Shown here piece after piece: positions 53,440 through 62,754 of a stretch of DNA of 64,000 nt; position 1 is the first letter of the stretch; every line of letters begins with the position of its first letter. A program made the position numbers and the translations under genes. Source of the DNA: DATLMR01 sp964615905. GTDB lineage: Bacteria; Acidobacteriota; Blastocatellia; UBA7656. The notes beneath the pieces are model-generated. The model was not told the origin of the DNA, ran no database searches, and saw nothing but the letters and a program-made list of their open reading frames with translations. The stretch is from contig CAZTUB010000004.1 of assembly GCA_964615905.1 (NCBI GenBank), positions 62,001 through 126,000 on the forward strand, in the 5' to 3' direction.

Positions 53440-53475
53440 TGCCGATTCTAGAAACGATAAAAGAGGAGCACCAGT

Positions 53476-54303
53476 TTAGCGACGAGTGCGCTTGCCGCTC
53501 ATCAACGACCAGAGCGCGCCGCCGCCGCCGCCGAGCGCCGCTCCTGCGAGCGCGCCGCGTTTGCCGCCGGCCAGCGCGCCGATCAGCGCGCCCGCGCCTG
53601 CGCCTATGCCGCTTTTGACCAGAACGCTCTTGCCTGATACACGGCGATTAAAAGCGCGGCCCGGCTTCTTTGTTACCGCGAGAGCCGTGCCCGTTCCGCC
53701 GCCGACTAGCGCGCCGATCAGCGCGCCTTTCTTGCCGCCGAATGCGCCGCCTAGACCGGCTCCGGCTGCCGCGCCGCCCGCGATAAGCAGCGCCTTACGC
53801 GCCGTCGAGCCTATGCCTTTGCTCTCCGACCGGGGCGTGTAGTATACGTCGTCCGAGGAGCTGTAAGCGCGGTCGCCGAGCGTTCCCGCCGAGCGTGTCG
53901 CCCTCGACCCTCTCAGGCTCGATCCGTAAACAGCAGGCGCTGCCGTAAGCGCAGCCGCGCTTGCCGTCCGGCAAAGCTGGTTGCGCAGGCTTGCCTGCTG
54001 ACCCTGCCCGTCCGTGTAGCCCTGGCTAAAGCCGTCTAGGAAACCTCTTGTGCTCGATTGAAAAGCCGTCTGGTCGGGGTAGCTCAGACCCGCGACCCCG
54101 GAATTAAAACCGTCCGCATATCCTTGCTTAAAATCGTTCAGGTAAGCATCACTGTTGACTTCGGGCTCGGCTGCGAGCGCCGTGTTTACGACGGGCGCTG
54201 TGCCGGTCTTTACGCTTTTCGAGCCGCTGCCGTTACTAAAAGCGAGCACGCCTGCCGCTGCAAGAACAGCCGCGAGCATTATCGCGATAAATTTGGTCGA
54301 CAT
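53476..54303 (-). CDS. Exported glycine-zipper protein
   Basis: A 275-residue protein with a signal or anchor segment (residues 1-22). A Tyr/Gly/Gln-rich middle (QGYADGFNSG, GFSQGYTDGQGQ) is followed by at least two glycine-zipper segments, GGAAAGAGLGGAFGGKKGAL and GIGAGAGALIGALAGGKRGA, with GxxxG spacing that favours membrane insertion and oligomers. Such domains occur in envelope and outer membrane proteins. The precise role is not known. Confidence 0.75.
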   Translation of the reverse strand: MSTKFIAIMLAAVLAAAGVLAFSNGSGSKSVKTGTAPVVNTALAAEPEVNSDAYLNDFKQGYADGFNSGVAGLSYPDQTAFQSSTRGFLDGFSQGYTDGQGQQASLRNQLCRTASAAALTAAPAVYGSSLRGSRATRSAGTLGDRAYSSSDDVYYTPRSESKGIGSTARKALLIAGGAAAGAGLGGAFGGKKGALIGALVGGGTGTALAVTKKPGRAFNRRVSGKSVLVKSGIGAGAGALIGALAGGKRGALAGAALGGGGGALWSLMSGKRTRR

Positions 54304-54540
54304 TGAACCACTCTCCTCTCTTTACGTCTTTATAGGTTCGTTCGCCGGTAAGCGCTTTATTGATTTTCTGGGGGCGGCGAAAGAATTACACCCTCTCTCG
54401 CCACCCTTGCGTCCATACGGGCCTACCTTGTGGGCTTATAAACGATATCGGATGCCCGTTCTCCCATATGGAGCACTTATCCTGGCTCTTTTCTTTTGCA
54501 AATAACTCCGGCCTGCTTCCGAGGCGCAGGCGATCTCTCC

Positions 54541-55836
54541 TTATTGCTTAATTAACGGGTTTGATCGCCTGTCGTCGGGCGGATTTGATACAGTTACAAC
54601 ATCCCCGACGGCGGTCTTAACCTTTGCACGTAGTATGCCGGAACTGAGCAGCTTGGTCTTGCGCGCCCGCCCGTTGACTTCGACCACGCTGCCCGATCTG
54701 AAACCCGTTCCCGCGACGAGCAAGACCTTCTTCGATTCTTGAACGAGGGTCGTGATGACGGGGGCATTCGCGCCCGAAACGGTCGAGACGTTGAGCCTGT
54801 AGAAACCGGCCGAGTTGCTGCCAAACGCGCCTATCCCTATCACATAGCGGCCCGTGGCGGGCAGCACTATATTAAAGCGAGAGTCGTCGCCGTCGTTTTG
54901 ATCGTTGTAGAAATACTCGACGCCCGTCGTGGCATCAACCAGGCTTATCTCGGAATCGAGGCCCGATCCAATAATCTCCGCGTCCACATCGACGATAAGC
55001 GTCTGGCCCGCCTGCGCTTCAAAGCTGTAGAAATCTTCGTCGTCCTCTTCGTCGATCTCGCCAAAGATCGTCGCGGGGACGCTCGTCAGCGCCTGAGCCG
55101 CGCCGTTGTTCGGCTCGTCGCTCTCCTCAAAGTCAACGCCGCGAGTTATATTTAGAAGGTAATCAAACCTCGCGCCGCCCAGGTCATCGGCGTCGGCAAT
55201 CCCGACTACGAGCACCTGATCCTCCGAAGCCACGAAGCTTATCAATGGGTCGCCGGAATCGTCGCCTATGGCTCTGGCAAGCTCGGTCCCCGCAGCATTG
55301 AAGAGCGCGATGTCCGCGATAAGTTCGGACCTTGGTATCCTGAAAGCAAACGGCTCGATTGCGATTCGCTCGCCTGCGAACGCCTGGAAGGCGAAGAAAT
55401 CGACGTCGCCGTCAAAGCTTATCTCGCCGACGAGGTTTACGGGAAGCGATACGTTCTGCGCAATCGAGTTATTCGGCTCAAGCTCGAATATGTCCCCGCT
55501 GCCCGTGCCGATGCCGTCGGGCGTGACGACGCTTGCCGCCCATCTGGACGCAGCCTGAGCGGACGCGCGGTCGCTTCTCGCCCTCTGCCGGTTCGATAGC
55601 TTTTGACTCGAAAGCGTTGAAGCGCTCGCCGCCGCCGCTTGCGGGTCGACTCTCATAAACGCAGAGTCGCGGTCGATCTTTACAGGCTCGGCAATTCTAT
55701 GGTCCTGCCTGACTCCTTCGCGTGCGCGCTTGATGGTCAGGACCCTGTCGGCTTCCTGCGCATTAATAAAGCCTGCCGTAAAGAGAAGGGCCACCGTAAT
55801 GGCCGCCACGGCCTGTCTGAATAACTGCTTAAACAT
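54541..55836 (-). CDS. Exported PPC-domain protein with IPT-like tail
   Basis: A 431-residue protein with signal peptide (residues 1-26). Two bacterial pre-peptidase C-terminal (PPC) domains are visible: LEPNNSIAQNVSLP---GEISFDGDVDFFAFQA and SDEPNNGAAQALTSVP---GEIDEEDDEDFYSFEA. A C-terminal segment (ESKKVLLVAGTGFRSGSVVEVNG) is similar to the tail of the metalloprotease at 51150. No protease domain is present, so it may be an accessory or surface-binding protein. Confidence 0.8.
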   Translation of the reverse strand: MFKQLFRQAVAAITVALLFTAGFINAQEADRVLTIKRAREGVRQDHRIAEPVKIDRDSAFMRVDPQAAAASASTLSSQKLSNRQRARSDRASAQAASRWAASVVTPDGIGTGSGDIFELEPNNSIAQNVSLPVNLVGEISFDGDVDFFAFQAFAGERIAIEPFAFRIPRSELIADIALFNAAGTELARAIGDDSGDPLISFVASEDQVLVVGIADADDLGGARFDYLLNITRGVDFEESDEPNNGAAQALTSVPATIFGEIDEEDDEDFYSFEAQAGQTLIVDVDAEIIGSGLDSEISLVDATTGVEYFYNDQNDGDDSRFNIVLPATGRYVIGIGAFGSNSAGFYRLNVSTVSGANAPVITTLVQESKKVLLVAGTGFRSGSVVEVNGRARKTKLLSSGILRAKVKTAVGDVVTVSNPPDDRRSNPLIKQ

Positions 55837-55952
55837 GTATAACGCTCCTCGAACCCCTTACTACCTCATCCTGGGACGATGCCCAGGATTGGGATGTGCG
55901 AGAAGTCCGGAAGGTGCGCAGCGGGTAAATTTTTTTTAGATCAGTGTAATTA

Positions 55953-57893
55953 TTACAGGCTGGAGGCGGGAAGGATTATCTCGAACGCGGTCCCGATGCC
56001 GACTTCGCTATCAAAACGTATGCTGCCGTTATGCAGTTGCAGCGCGCGGAAGGCCTGTGCGAGGCCGATGCCCGTGCCGCCCTTCTTGGTCGTGTAGTAG
56101 AGATTAAATATGCGGTCGCGGGCTTCGGGCGCGATGCCGACTCCACGGTCGCTTATGCTTATGTGCGCAGAGCCGTCGCTGTCCCTAAAAGTCACCACCT
56201 TTAACGGGCCGCCTTCGGGCATGGACTGGCAGCCGTTGATTATGATGTTGAGCAAAGCCTGTTTGAGCAGGTCTGCGTCGCCTTTGACCATCATCGGCCC
56301 GCGAGCCAGTTCCTTTGTGATCTTGACGCCGCGCTCTTGTGCTTCGGTCGATGCGAGCGCGAGCACCTGGCTTACAATCGTGTTCAGGTCTAGCGGCTCA
56401 AGGTTGATCTCGACAGGCCGGGTGAAGTTCAGGAAAGTCTGAACTACGCGGTCTAACCGCTTTATCTCGGAATCGAGAATCTCGATCTGCGGCGTGGGGT
56501 CGGCTTTGCCCGTTTCGAGCTTCGACCTCAATATCTCAAGATGTATCACCATGGCGTTGAGCGGGTTTTTGACTTCGTGCGCGATGCCGGAAGTGATGCG
56601 GCCAAGATCGGCTAGCTTCTTTGAAAGGTCCCACTGGGATTCGAACTTCTGGAACGACTCGTAATCGCGGAGGCTTGCGAGCGCGCCGACAGGCTCGCCC
56701 GCGTCTTCGATGTATTGAATGGAGGCGAGCAGCGAACGGCTCCGTGACCCGTCCATCACGCGAAGCGTCGTGCGGGCTATGCTCTTACGCTCGCTGAATG
56801 ATCGCTCGACAAGCGCGACAAGCGGGTGATTGCCTCCGAGGCTCTCGTCTATCGGAAGCCCTGTCAACTCAAGCCCCTTTATGCCGAGCACCTCTTCGGC
56901 GTCGGGGCTTGCGAGGATGACGCGCCCCTCGCGGTTGATAAGCAGCAGCCGCTCTTCGAGATGGCCTATGACCTGCCGCAGCCTGCCTCGCATCAACTCC
57001 AGTTCTGTGCGCTCGCCCGCAAGCCTTTCGCCGAGCTGGCGTATGCGTGTCGTCACTTCTGTGACCGTGTCATCGCGCGGCAGCGTATCGACCGTCAGGT
57101 TGCTCGCCCCGCCGCTCAGCCCCAGACGGTCTATGCTCGTAGAGATCGCTTCCAACGGTCTGAGCAGAAGGTTCGCAGAGCTTATGGCGACAATCGCCGC
57201 GCCGAGTATCGCAATCAAGCCGATAAAGAGGTTGGTCGCGATGGGCGACAGAAGCTCGCGGCGGACGGCAGCCGCCGACACCCCTATGTGGAGGCCGCCT
57301 GCCAGCGAGCCGTCGCTCGTAAGCTGGCGGCTGAACTCGAAAGCGGGCGGGCCGAAGAAGACGCGCGCCAGTTGTGTGAGCCCGCTTTCACCTGCGAGCT
57401 TGCTCAGGTCGGGTTTTTCCGCGCCCACGTCGCCGATCATATAGCGATTGGCGGCAAGCTCGTTCTTACCTTCGGCGTCTTTGATAATCTCGCCTTTTTC
57501 GTCCGTCAGGTAGAGGTAGACGATTGTGCGCGAGGTGACAATGGTCGATTCCATAAGGCCGCGCACGCCCGAATGTTGCCTTGCCAGCGTGTCGTAAGCC
57601 GCCGGGTGGTTGATATCCGTGCTCAGCGCGAGCTGTTGTCTTACGCCGTATGAAATCTGGTTCGAAAGCTGGCGCGCTTCTTCGTGCGTGCGGTTTATGA
57701 GGACCGCCGTAAGGTGCGTGATGTTGGCAAGCGTTGTGACGGCAACGACGAGCGCGACGAGCAGGGTGATTAAAGCTATCTGGCGCGAGCGTACGCCTAG
57801 CCTCGGCCACCAGTACAGCCCCGTACGGTTGGCAACCTGCGCTCTAGCTTCTTCCTGGACCAGCGTGTTGCCGGCTGTTGCAGTCGTTGACAT
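55953..57893 (-). CDS. Sensor histidine kinase, NtrB type
   Basis: A 646-residue membrane kinase. Two transmembrane helices (about residues 36-60 and 228-250) enclose a periplasmic sensor, followed by a HAMP segment, a coiled coil, a PAS domain (about 320-420), a HisKA helix with the phospho-His in GIAHEVKNPLNAM, and a HATPase with N, G1 and G2 boxes (NIIINGCQ, DRGVGI, KKGGTGIGLA). It should phosphorylate the sigma54 regulator encoded 27 nt upstream on the same strand. The signal is unknown. Confidence 0.93.
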   Translation of the reverse strand: MSTTATAGNTLVQEEARAQVANRTGLYWWPRLGVRSRQIALITLLVALVVAVTTLANITHLTAVLINRTHEEARQLSNQISYGVRQQLALSTDINHPAAYDTLARQHSGVRGLMESTIVTSRTIVYLYLTDEKGEIIKDAEGKNELAANRYMIGDVGAEKPDLSKLAGESGLTQLARVFFGPPAFEFSRQLTSDGSLAGGLHIGVSAAAVRRELLSPIATNLFIGLIAILGAAIVAISSANLLLRPLEAISTSIDRLGLSGGASNLTVDTLPRDDTVTEVTTRIRQLGERLAGERTELELMRGRLRQVIGHLEERLLLINREGRVILASPDAEEVLGIKGLELTGLPIDESLGGNHPLVALVERSFSERKSIARTTLRVMDGSRSRSLLASIQYIEDAGEPVGALASLRDYESFQKFESQWDLSKKLADLGRITSGIAHEVKNPLNAMVIHLEILRSKLETGKADPTPQIEILDSEIKRLDRVVQTFLNFTRPVEINLEPLDLNTIVSQVLALASTEAQERGVKITKELARGPMMVKGDADLLKQALLNIIINGCQSMPEGGPLKVVTFRDSDGSAHISISDRGVGIAPEARDRIFNLYYTTKKGGTGIGLAQAFRALQLHNGSIRFDSEVGIGTAFEIILPASSL

Positions 57894-57920
57894 ATTCCAC
57901 TGGTGCTGTTTACTGTGCCG

Positions 57921-59291
57921 TTAATCCTCGCCCGATTCGCGGTAGGCTTTCAGCTTGTTGTGCAGCGTCTTTAAGCTTATCCGAAGCGTCTCGGCCGTTC
58001 GCGTCTTGTTATAATCGGTCCGGGCAAGGGTGCTCAGTATAATTCGCCGCTCGACTTCATCAAGCGGCATGCCAATCGGTATCATCACAGCATCGGCAGT
58101 CGGTGAGGGTGTCTGGCCGGTGATATGTGGAGGCAAGTGGCGTTTTTCTATCTGCTCGCCTTCGCAGATGACGACCGCCCGCTCGATTACGTTGCGAAGC
58201 TCGCGTATGTTGCCCGGCCAGTGATAGCTGAGCATCGCTTCCATCGCTTCGGTCGAGATCAATCGCGCCGTCTTATTATGGCGATCACTGAGAACGTCTA
58301 TCATATGCTTGACCAGCAGAGGAACGTCGTCGCGGTGATCACGCAAGGGAGGCAACTTGATTGTAATTACGTTGAGCCGGTACAGCAAGTCCTCTCTCAA
58401 GGTAGACTCCTGCACGGCCTTGAACGGGTCCTTGTTCGTCGCCGCGATCACCCGCACATCGACCTTCGTCTCCTTGGTCGAGCCGAGCCGGCGGACGCGC
58501 TTGTCTTCTAAAACTCTCAGCAGCTTGGCCTGTAGCAAAAACGGCATCTCGGCTATCTCGTCGAGCAGCAGAGTCCCGTTATTGGCTAGCTCGAAACACC
58601 CGATGCGGCGGTCTGCCGCGCCCGTAAACGCGCCCTTCTCGTGGCCGAACAGCTCCGATTCCATGAGCGTTTCAGGGACCGCCGCGCAGTTGATCGCGAT
58701 AAAGGGTTGTCCTGAGCGCGAGCTGAGCTTGTGAATCGTGCGCGCGACCATCTCTTTGCCCGTGCCCGATTCGCCCGTGACGAGCACGGATACGGAGCTT
58801 GGCGCGACCTGCTCGATCAGCGTATAGACCTCGCGCATGGCCTCGGAGCTGCCGACCATATCGCCAAAGATGCCGTACTGGCGGAGCTGGTGGCGCAGCA
58901 GCTCGTTCTCGCGCCGCGCGCTGCCGTACTCCGCCGCCTTCTTTAGCACGAGCTGTAGCTTGCGCATGTCAATCGGCTTTTCGAAGTAATAGAACGCGCC
59001 TTCATCTTTTACGGAACGGATCGCCGCGTCGACAGAGCCCTGCCCCGTGAGCAAAATCACCGCCGTTTCGGGGTGCTCTTCGCGGACGTGGTGCAGCAGT
59101 GCGAAGCCGTCCATGTTCGGCATGACAACGTCTGTGACGATTACCACCGGGAAGAAGGAGTTGACCTGTTCGAGCGCCTCGCGCCCGTCGGCCGCGGTCT
59201 CGGTTTCGTAGCCCCAGCTTGAGACCAGCTCGCTTAGACCCTGGCGCGCCGGTTCTTCGTCATCTACTATGAGCACTCGCTGGTTAGGCAT
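57921..59291 (-). CDS. Sigma54-dependent response regulator, NtrC family
   Basis: A 456-residue regulator: receiver with phospho-Asp in VVIVTDVVMPNMDG, AAA+ domain with Walker A GESGTGKEM and the GAFTGA loop that contacts sigma54, and a C-terminal Fis-type helix-turn-helix (NKTRTAETLRISLKTLHNKL). ATG 59291 (MPNQRVLIVDDEEP) is chosen over a Met 6 codons upstream. It is cotranscribed with the kinase and should activate sigma54 promoters, which were not identified here. Confidence 0.94.
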   Translation of the reverse strand: MPNQRVLIVDDEEPARQGLSELVSSWGYETETAADGREALEQVNSFFPVVIVTDVVMPNMDGFALLHHVREEHPETAVILLTGQGSVDAAIRSVKDEGAFYYFEKPIDMRKLQLVLKKAAEYGSARRENELLRHQLRQYGIFGDMVGSSEAMREVYTLIEQVAPSSVSVLVTGESGTGKEMVARTIHKLSSRSGQPFIAINCAAVPETLMESELFGHEKGAFTGAADRRIGCFELANNGTLLLDEIAEMPFLLQAKLLRVLEDKRVRRLGSTKETKVDVRVIAATNKDPFKAVQESTLREDLLYRLNVITIKLPPLRDHRDDVPLLVKHMIDVLSDRHNKTARLISTEAMEAMLSYHWPGNIRELRNVIERAVVICEGEQIEKRHLPPHITGQTPSPTADAVMIPIGMPLDEVERRIILSTLARTDYNKTRTAETLRISLKTLHNKLKAYRESGED

Positions 59292-59317
59292 AGAGAGAAA
59301 GTTTAGCACAGACCTCG

Positions 59318-59680
59318 TTAGTCATCATACGACCATCGTTCGATGAGAACGTCCATCTGCCCGCCGCAAACCATCCCGTCGTTGTCTTCGTAATCGCTCG
59401 CGAGGTTGAAATGATATAGCCCTGCCTTGCCTGTGCGCAGCACTTCTGTGGCTTCGGCCCAGATGTCAGCCTCGACACAGCCGCCGCCTACAGTGCCTAT
59501 GAAAGACCCGTCGTCGAAGATGACCATCTTTGCGCCGGTCTGCTGTGGCGTCGAGCCTTTCGTCTTGATTATCGTAGCCATGGCCGCCCGCGCGCCTTCG
59601 CTCAAGCGGCGCTCCATCTCTATATAAATCTCGCCCGGGCTCAACGATCTGGCGTGGGTGTTTTTCGTATCGTCTGACAT
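59318..59680 (-). CDS. Short XdhC/CoxI-like protein
   Basis: A 120-residue protein matching only the N-terminal XdhC domain: IIKTKGSTPQQTGAKMVIFDDGSFIGTVGGGCVEADI, then GGQMDVLIERW. Full XdhC proteins (about 250-300 residues) bind and insert molybdenum cofactor into xanthine dehydrogenase-type enzymes and have a C-terminal Rossmann domain that is absent here. No molybdoenzyme is adjacent. It precedes the two-component pair by 26 nt. Confidence 0.8.
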   Translation of the reverse strand: MSDDTKNTHARSLSPGEIYIEMERRLSEGARAAMATIIKTKGSTPQQTGAKMVIFDDGSFIGTVGGGCVEADIWAEATEVLRTGKAGLYHFNLASDYEDNDGMVCGGQMDVLIERWSYDD

Positions 59681-59773
59681 ATCTTCGGTCCTTGATTCTA
59701 GCCGATGCGCGCCCTTGTGGTGTAGGCAAACCCGGCGCGCATCTATCTTGGTCTTGCTCGTCTTTAACCCTTC

Positions 59774-61987
59774 TTACCTGGGATTTTGCTCTCGCAGGCT
59801 CTTGAGCGCAGCGAGCGATTCGTTGAGCGACTGGCGCGCGGGCGCAAAATCCGGGTCGAGCGAGAGCGCGCGCTCGTAAAGGGGCATCGCCTGCTCGTGC
59901 CGGTTGAATGTCGCGAGGTAGCGCCCGCGATTCACAAGCATCCCCGTGTAAACAGGTAAGACCTTGAGCCTCACCGTGTCGTCGGCTTCAAACCTGACCG
60001 TCTTGTCGGCCAGCCCGCGCGTCTCAAGCTCGACTTCGGGCGCGTCGGAAAACTCTCTTGTGGTCGCAAGCCGAAAGACGAGCCCTTGGGGGACAAACTG
60101 GTATGTGGTCGATAGCCATCTTGTAAAATCTATATACTGGCTGTCACGGTTCAGGGCCAGGTCCTGCGTGATATAGACCGGCCCGGTCTGCATGTGCGCC
60201 GACACAAAAGCGCGAAGCATCTCGTTATAGGTGTCGTTGATCTTCTTGTTGAGAGAAAGATCGCGCTCAAATATCTCGTTGTCGCTCTCCCAGTGTTTCA
60301 AGACCTCGACAAACGCGCTCACACGGTCGCCGGTGGCCTCGATCAATTCGGGGTAGGCTCGACTCAGATAATCGAAATACCACGAGCGCCTGAGCAGGTT
60401 CAGATCGACGGCCACAACGTCGCGCCGCTTGTTCTCGATCTCGCGAAAATAGAGAAAGGGCGAGTAGACCTGCCAGTCGAGCGTCAGCAGCATGCCGCGA
60501 GCCTCGACAGGCTTTAAGATGTTATCGACATAGTCGTGCGCGATAAAATAACGGCTCTTATCATTGTAGGGCCGGTTCCCCAGGAATGCCGCGAGCGAGA
60601 TCATCAAGATCAAGGCGACAGCGGTCGCTTGCTGCGCTCTCATCGAGGCTCCGCGCTCGCGAACCGACTGGATAAGCAGTTGCGCTCCGTACCCCGTGGC
60701 TATCGAAAACGCGATGAAGGCCGGTAGGTAATAAGCGTCTTTGTCTTCGGCTATGTCGTAGTTCAGCGCGTAGACGAGATCACCTGCGATGACAAAGACA
60801 AGGAACCAGAAGACCGCGCGGTCGCGTTTGAATGACCAGTAGAAGCCGAACCCCGCGAGAATAAGTCCCGGAGAGATCCACAATCCGCCAAACTCCCTGA
60901 GTGAGTACCTCACAAACTCGACTATGTTGTTGCCAAGGCGTTCGGGCGAGAACGAGAAGAAGACCTGAAACTGTTTTCCGGTAATGTGCCACCACAGCCT
61001 TTCGAGCGAATCGGGATCGCCCCAGTTCATAACGGGCGAGCGCGAAGCAGAAAGCGGCAGGTAGACATAGATCGACAACCCAAGGACTGCAAACAGCGTG
61101 GCGTACACTATCCTCTTGCTCTTAAAAAAACTGAGCCCTTCCGTCCTGTAAACCAGAACCGCCAGCGCAGGCAGCATCAGACCGACCGTCACATGGTGCA
61201 CGCCGAGCGCGAGACCGAAAACGAAAGCGGCGATATAAAGCGCCCGGTCGCGGTAGCCGGAAGAGGCGAGCCTCACCTGCTCGCGCCAGCGAAACATCAA
61301 CCAGAAGATCACGATGATGAGCAGGGTGTTGAGCGTATAGACTTCGGCAATCGTCGCGTATGACCAGAGCGTTCGCGAGAAGGCAAGAGATAACCCTGCC
61401 GTCGCCGCAGGAATCGCTATGGTCAGCCACCCGCCGCTCTCTTCAGGCAAAACGGCCTCTTGCCGGGCATCTTCTTTTTCTTTCCGGCCGCGTCTCTTTT
61501 TCTGTGCTCTTTTTTTGTCTTGCTGTGGGGATGAAGACCGGCCGCGCGGTTGCGCGAGCGCGCACGCCACGGCGAGCGTGAGTGCGGAGGCGGCTAGCGC
61601 GGCAAAAAGAGCCGAAGCGAAATTGACCCGCACAGCGATATTGCCAGCAGGCACGAGCGTCGCCAGATGCGCCAGCACGACGTAAAGAGGGAAGCCCGGC
61701 GGGTGAGCTACTCCAAGAGTCCGCGCGGCGACAATCAACTCGCCGCTATCGACTAGCGTAACCGTAGGCGCGATTGTCAGCGCGTAGACCGCAAACGAGA
61801 TGACAAAGACGACCGCCGCCGTTACGCGAGCCGTCTTTCGAGTTCTTGCGGGACCGGCTTGATCGACTATCGTTTTACACCCTCCACCTTTTGATAGCTT
61901 GTGAACCTGACCTTGGCGATGACGCGCGTCGTTTTGCGGCCCACACGAATATCGTCGTCGGCCGCAGTGTACGCGGGGAACCACCAC
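59774..61987 (-). CDS. DUF2723 membrane protein with C-terminal TPR
   Basis: A multi-pass membrane protein of the DUF2723 family, related in fold to O-mannosyl-type glycosyltransferases. The hallmark TLVDSGELIVAARTLGVAHPPGFPLYVVL follows the first helix. About ten helices alternate with charged loops, one very basic (KKRAQKKRRGRKEKE). The C-terminus has a TPR-like unit (NRHEQAMPLYERALSLDPDFAPARQSLN). The start is unclear: the listed ATG overlaps the upstream gene by 121 nt, and no ATG, GTG or TTG codon lies between the upstream stop and the first helix. Confidence 0.85.
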   Translation of the reverse strand: MVVPRVHCGRRRYSCGPQNDARHRQGQVHKLSKGGGCKTIVDQAGPARTRKTARVTAAVVFVISFAVYALTIAPTVTLVDSGELIVAARTLGVAHPPGFPLYVVLAHLATLVPAGNIAVRVNFASALFAALAASALTLAVACALAQPRGRSSSPQQDKKRAQKKRRGRKEKEDARQEAVLPEESGGWLTIAIPAATAGLSLAFSRTLWSYATIAEVYTLNTLLIIVIFWLMFRWREQVRLASSGYRDRALYIAAFVFGLALGVHHVTVGLMLPALAVLVYRTEGLSFFKSKRIVYATLFAVLGLSIYVYLPLSASRSPVMNWGDPDSLERLWWHITGKQFQVFFSFSPERLGNNIVEFVRYSLREFGGLWISPGLILAGFGFYWSFKRDRAVFWFLVFVIAGDLVYALNYDIAEDKDAYYLPAFIAFSIATGYGAQLLIQSVRERGASMRAQQATAVALILMISLAAFLGNRPYNDKSRYFIAHDYVDNILKPVEARGMLLTLDWQVYSPFLYFREIENKRRDVVAVDLNLLRRSWYFDYLSRAYPELIEATGDRVSAFVEVLKHWESDNEIFERDLSLNKKINDTYNEMLRAFVSAHMQTGPVYITQDLALNRDSQYIDFTRWLSTTYQFVPQGLVFRLATTREFSDAPEVELETRGLADKTVRFEADDTVRLKVLPVYTGMLVNRGRYLATFNRHEQAMPLYERALSLDPDFAPARQSLNESLAALKSLREQNPR

Positions 61988-62628
61988 TTGCCGTAGTTTT
62001 GAAAGATAGTCTCAAACTTCGGTGTCCGGTGGCTGCCCTGTTCGGGCACTGCCTCCCCGGCTACCTTCACAACCAGAAAGTCCTGATCGTCAATCCACAC
62101 ACGCCCCTTCAAATACCGCTCAGGACTCTTTGCCGGGTCGGGCATCTTCACTTTCGGTCTTACGTCAAAGACGTAAGTATTCAACTCGTCGACTTTCTCG
62201 CGGCCCACGTAGGTGAATTCGTGCGAGGCGAGCGTGTCGGGTGTGACCATAAACTGGTAAACCCTTATCAAATTGTTTGCGGCATTCGTCCCTATGCGAA
62301 CGTCATCGGGCAGGGTCGAGGTGGTCTCGAATATCTTCTCTTGCCGGTTCCCGGCTTCGTCGAAGTATATCTTCGAGAACCGGTTGAACCGCCCGGTTAT
62401 CACGTCTGCATCGCTTACGGTCTCAAGCGTAAGCTCCGCGTAATATGTATAGCCGCGCAGGGCATCAATCGCCTGTTTGCCCTTATCGACCGCGATTGCC
62501 AATATCTCTGAAGACGCGACCTGCGGGCGGGCGGCGGTCGATAAGGGCAAACAGGGCCACGCGGCGACGAGCCAGCAGGCGAGAGCCGGTTTCAAGAATC
62601 TGCTGGATAAAAAGGCCGTAACTTTCAC
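61867..62628 (-). CDS. Exported LolA-like protein (outer membrane lipoprotein-sorting fold)
   Basis: A 253-residue protein. GTG 62628 is favoured as start: GAGGAAAG lies 6 nt before it and a signal peptide follows, while the upstream ATG at 62715 lies inside a terminator hairpin. The mature part is beta-rich with YTYYAELTLETV, ITGRFNRFSKIYFDEAGNR, KVDELNTYVFDVRPK and GRVWIDDQDFLVVKVAGEAV, as in LolA/LolB-like proteins of Acidobacteriota. It is a clear paralogue of the next gene. Confidence 0.78.
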   Translation of the reverse strand: MKVTAFLSSRFLKPALACWLVAAWPCLPLSTAARPQVASSEILAIAVDKGKQAIDALRGYTYYAELTLETVSDADVITGRFNRFSKIYFDEAGNRQEKIFETTSTLPDDVRIGTNAANNLIRVYQFMVTPDTLASHEFTYVGREKVDELNTYVFDVRPKVKMPDPAKSPERYLKGRVWIDDQDFLVVKVAGEAVPEQGSHRTPKFETIFQNYGKWWFPAYTAADDDIRVGRKTTRVIAKVRFTSYQKVEGVKR

Positions 62629-62692
62629 GCCGTCTTTCCTCGGCTGCGTCTTCGGTTTTATGCTGGAATTGGTAGGGAAGTATGACGTAATT

Positions 62693-62724
62693 AAAGCCCG
62701 GCTGGCAAGAGACAACCGGGCTTT
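62693..62724 (-). terminator. Terminator-like hairpin between the LolA-like genes
   Basis: AAAGCCCGG (62693-62701) and CCGGGCTTT (62716-62724) form a perfect 9 bp stem with a 14 nt loop just after the stop of the gene at 62755. It separates the two paralogues and argues against the upstream ATG for the second. Confidence 0.6.
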
Positions 62725-62754
62725 GGAAAGGTCTATCGATTGTTCGATTCGCGC

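Larger units (their letters stand above)
53031..53475. other. 445 nt intergenic region
   Basis: It contains the promoter at 53288-53316, a long presumed leader for the metalloprotease gene, and the hairpin at 53412-53439. No gene is visible. Confidence 0.6.

Noticed and set aside
53480..53800. Short tandem repeat region
   Set aside because: The repeats come from glycine-zipper codons (GCG, GGC) of the gene on the - strand.
55868..55889. Perfect 8 bp hairpin between the PPC gene and the kinase gene as a terminator
   Set aside because: It lies in the upstream leader of the PPC gene and has no T run on the transcribed strand; its role is unclear.
56826..57653. 275-codon + strand frame inside the histidine kinase gene
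   Set aside because: The kinase motifs on the other strand are complete; this is a high-GC shadow.
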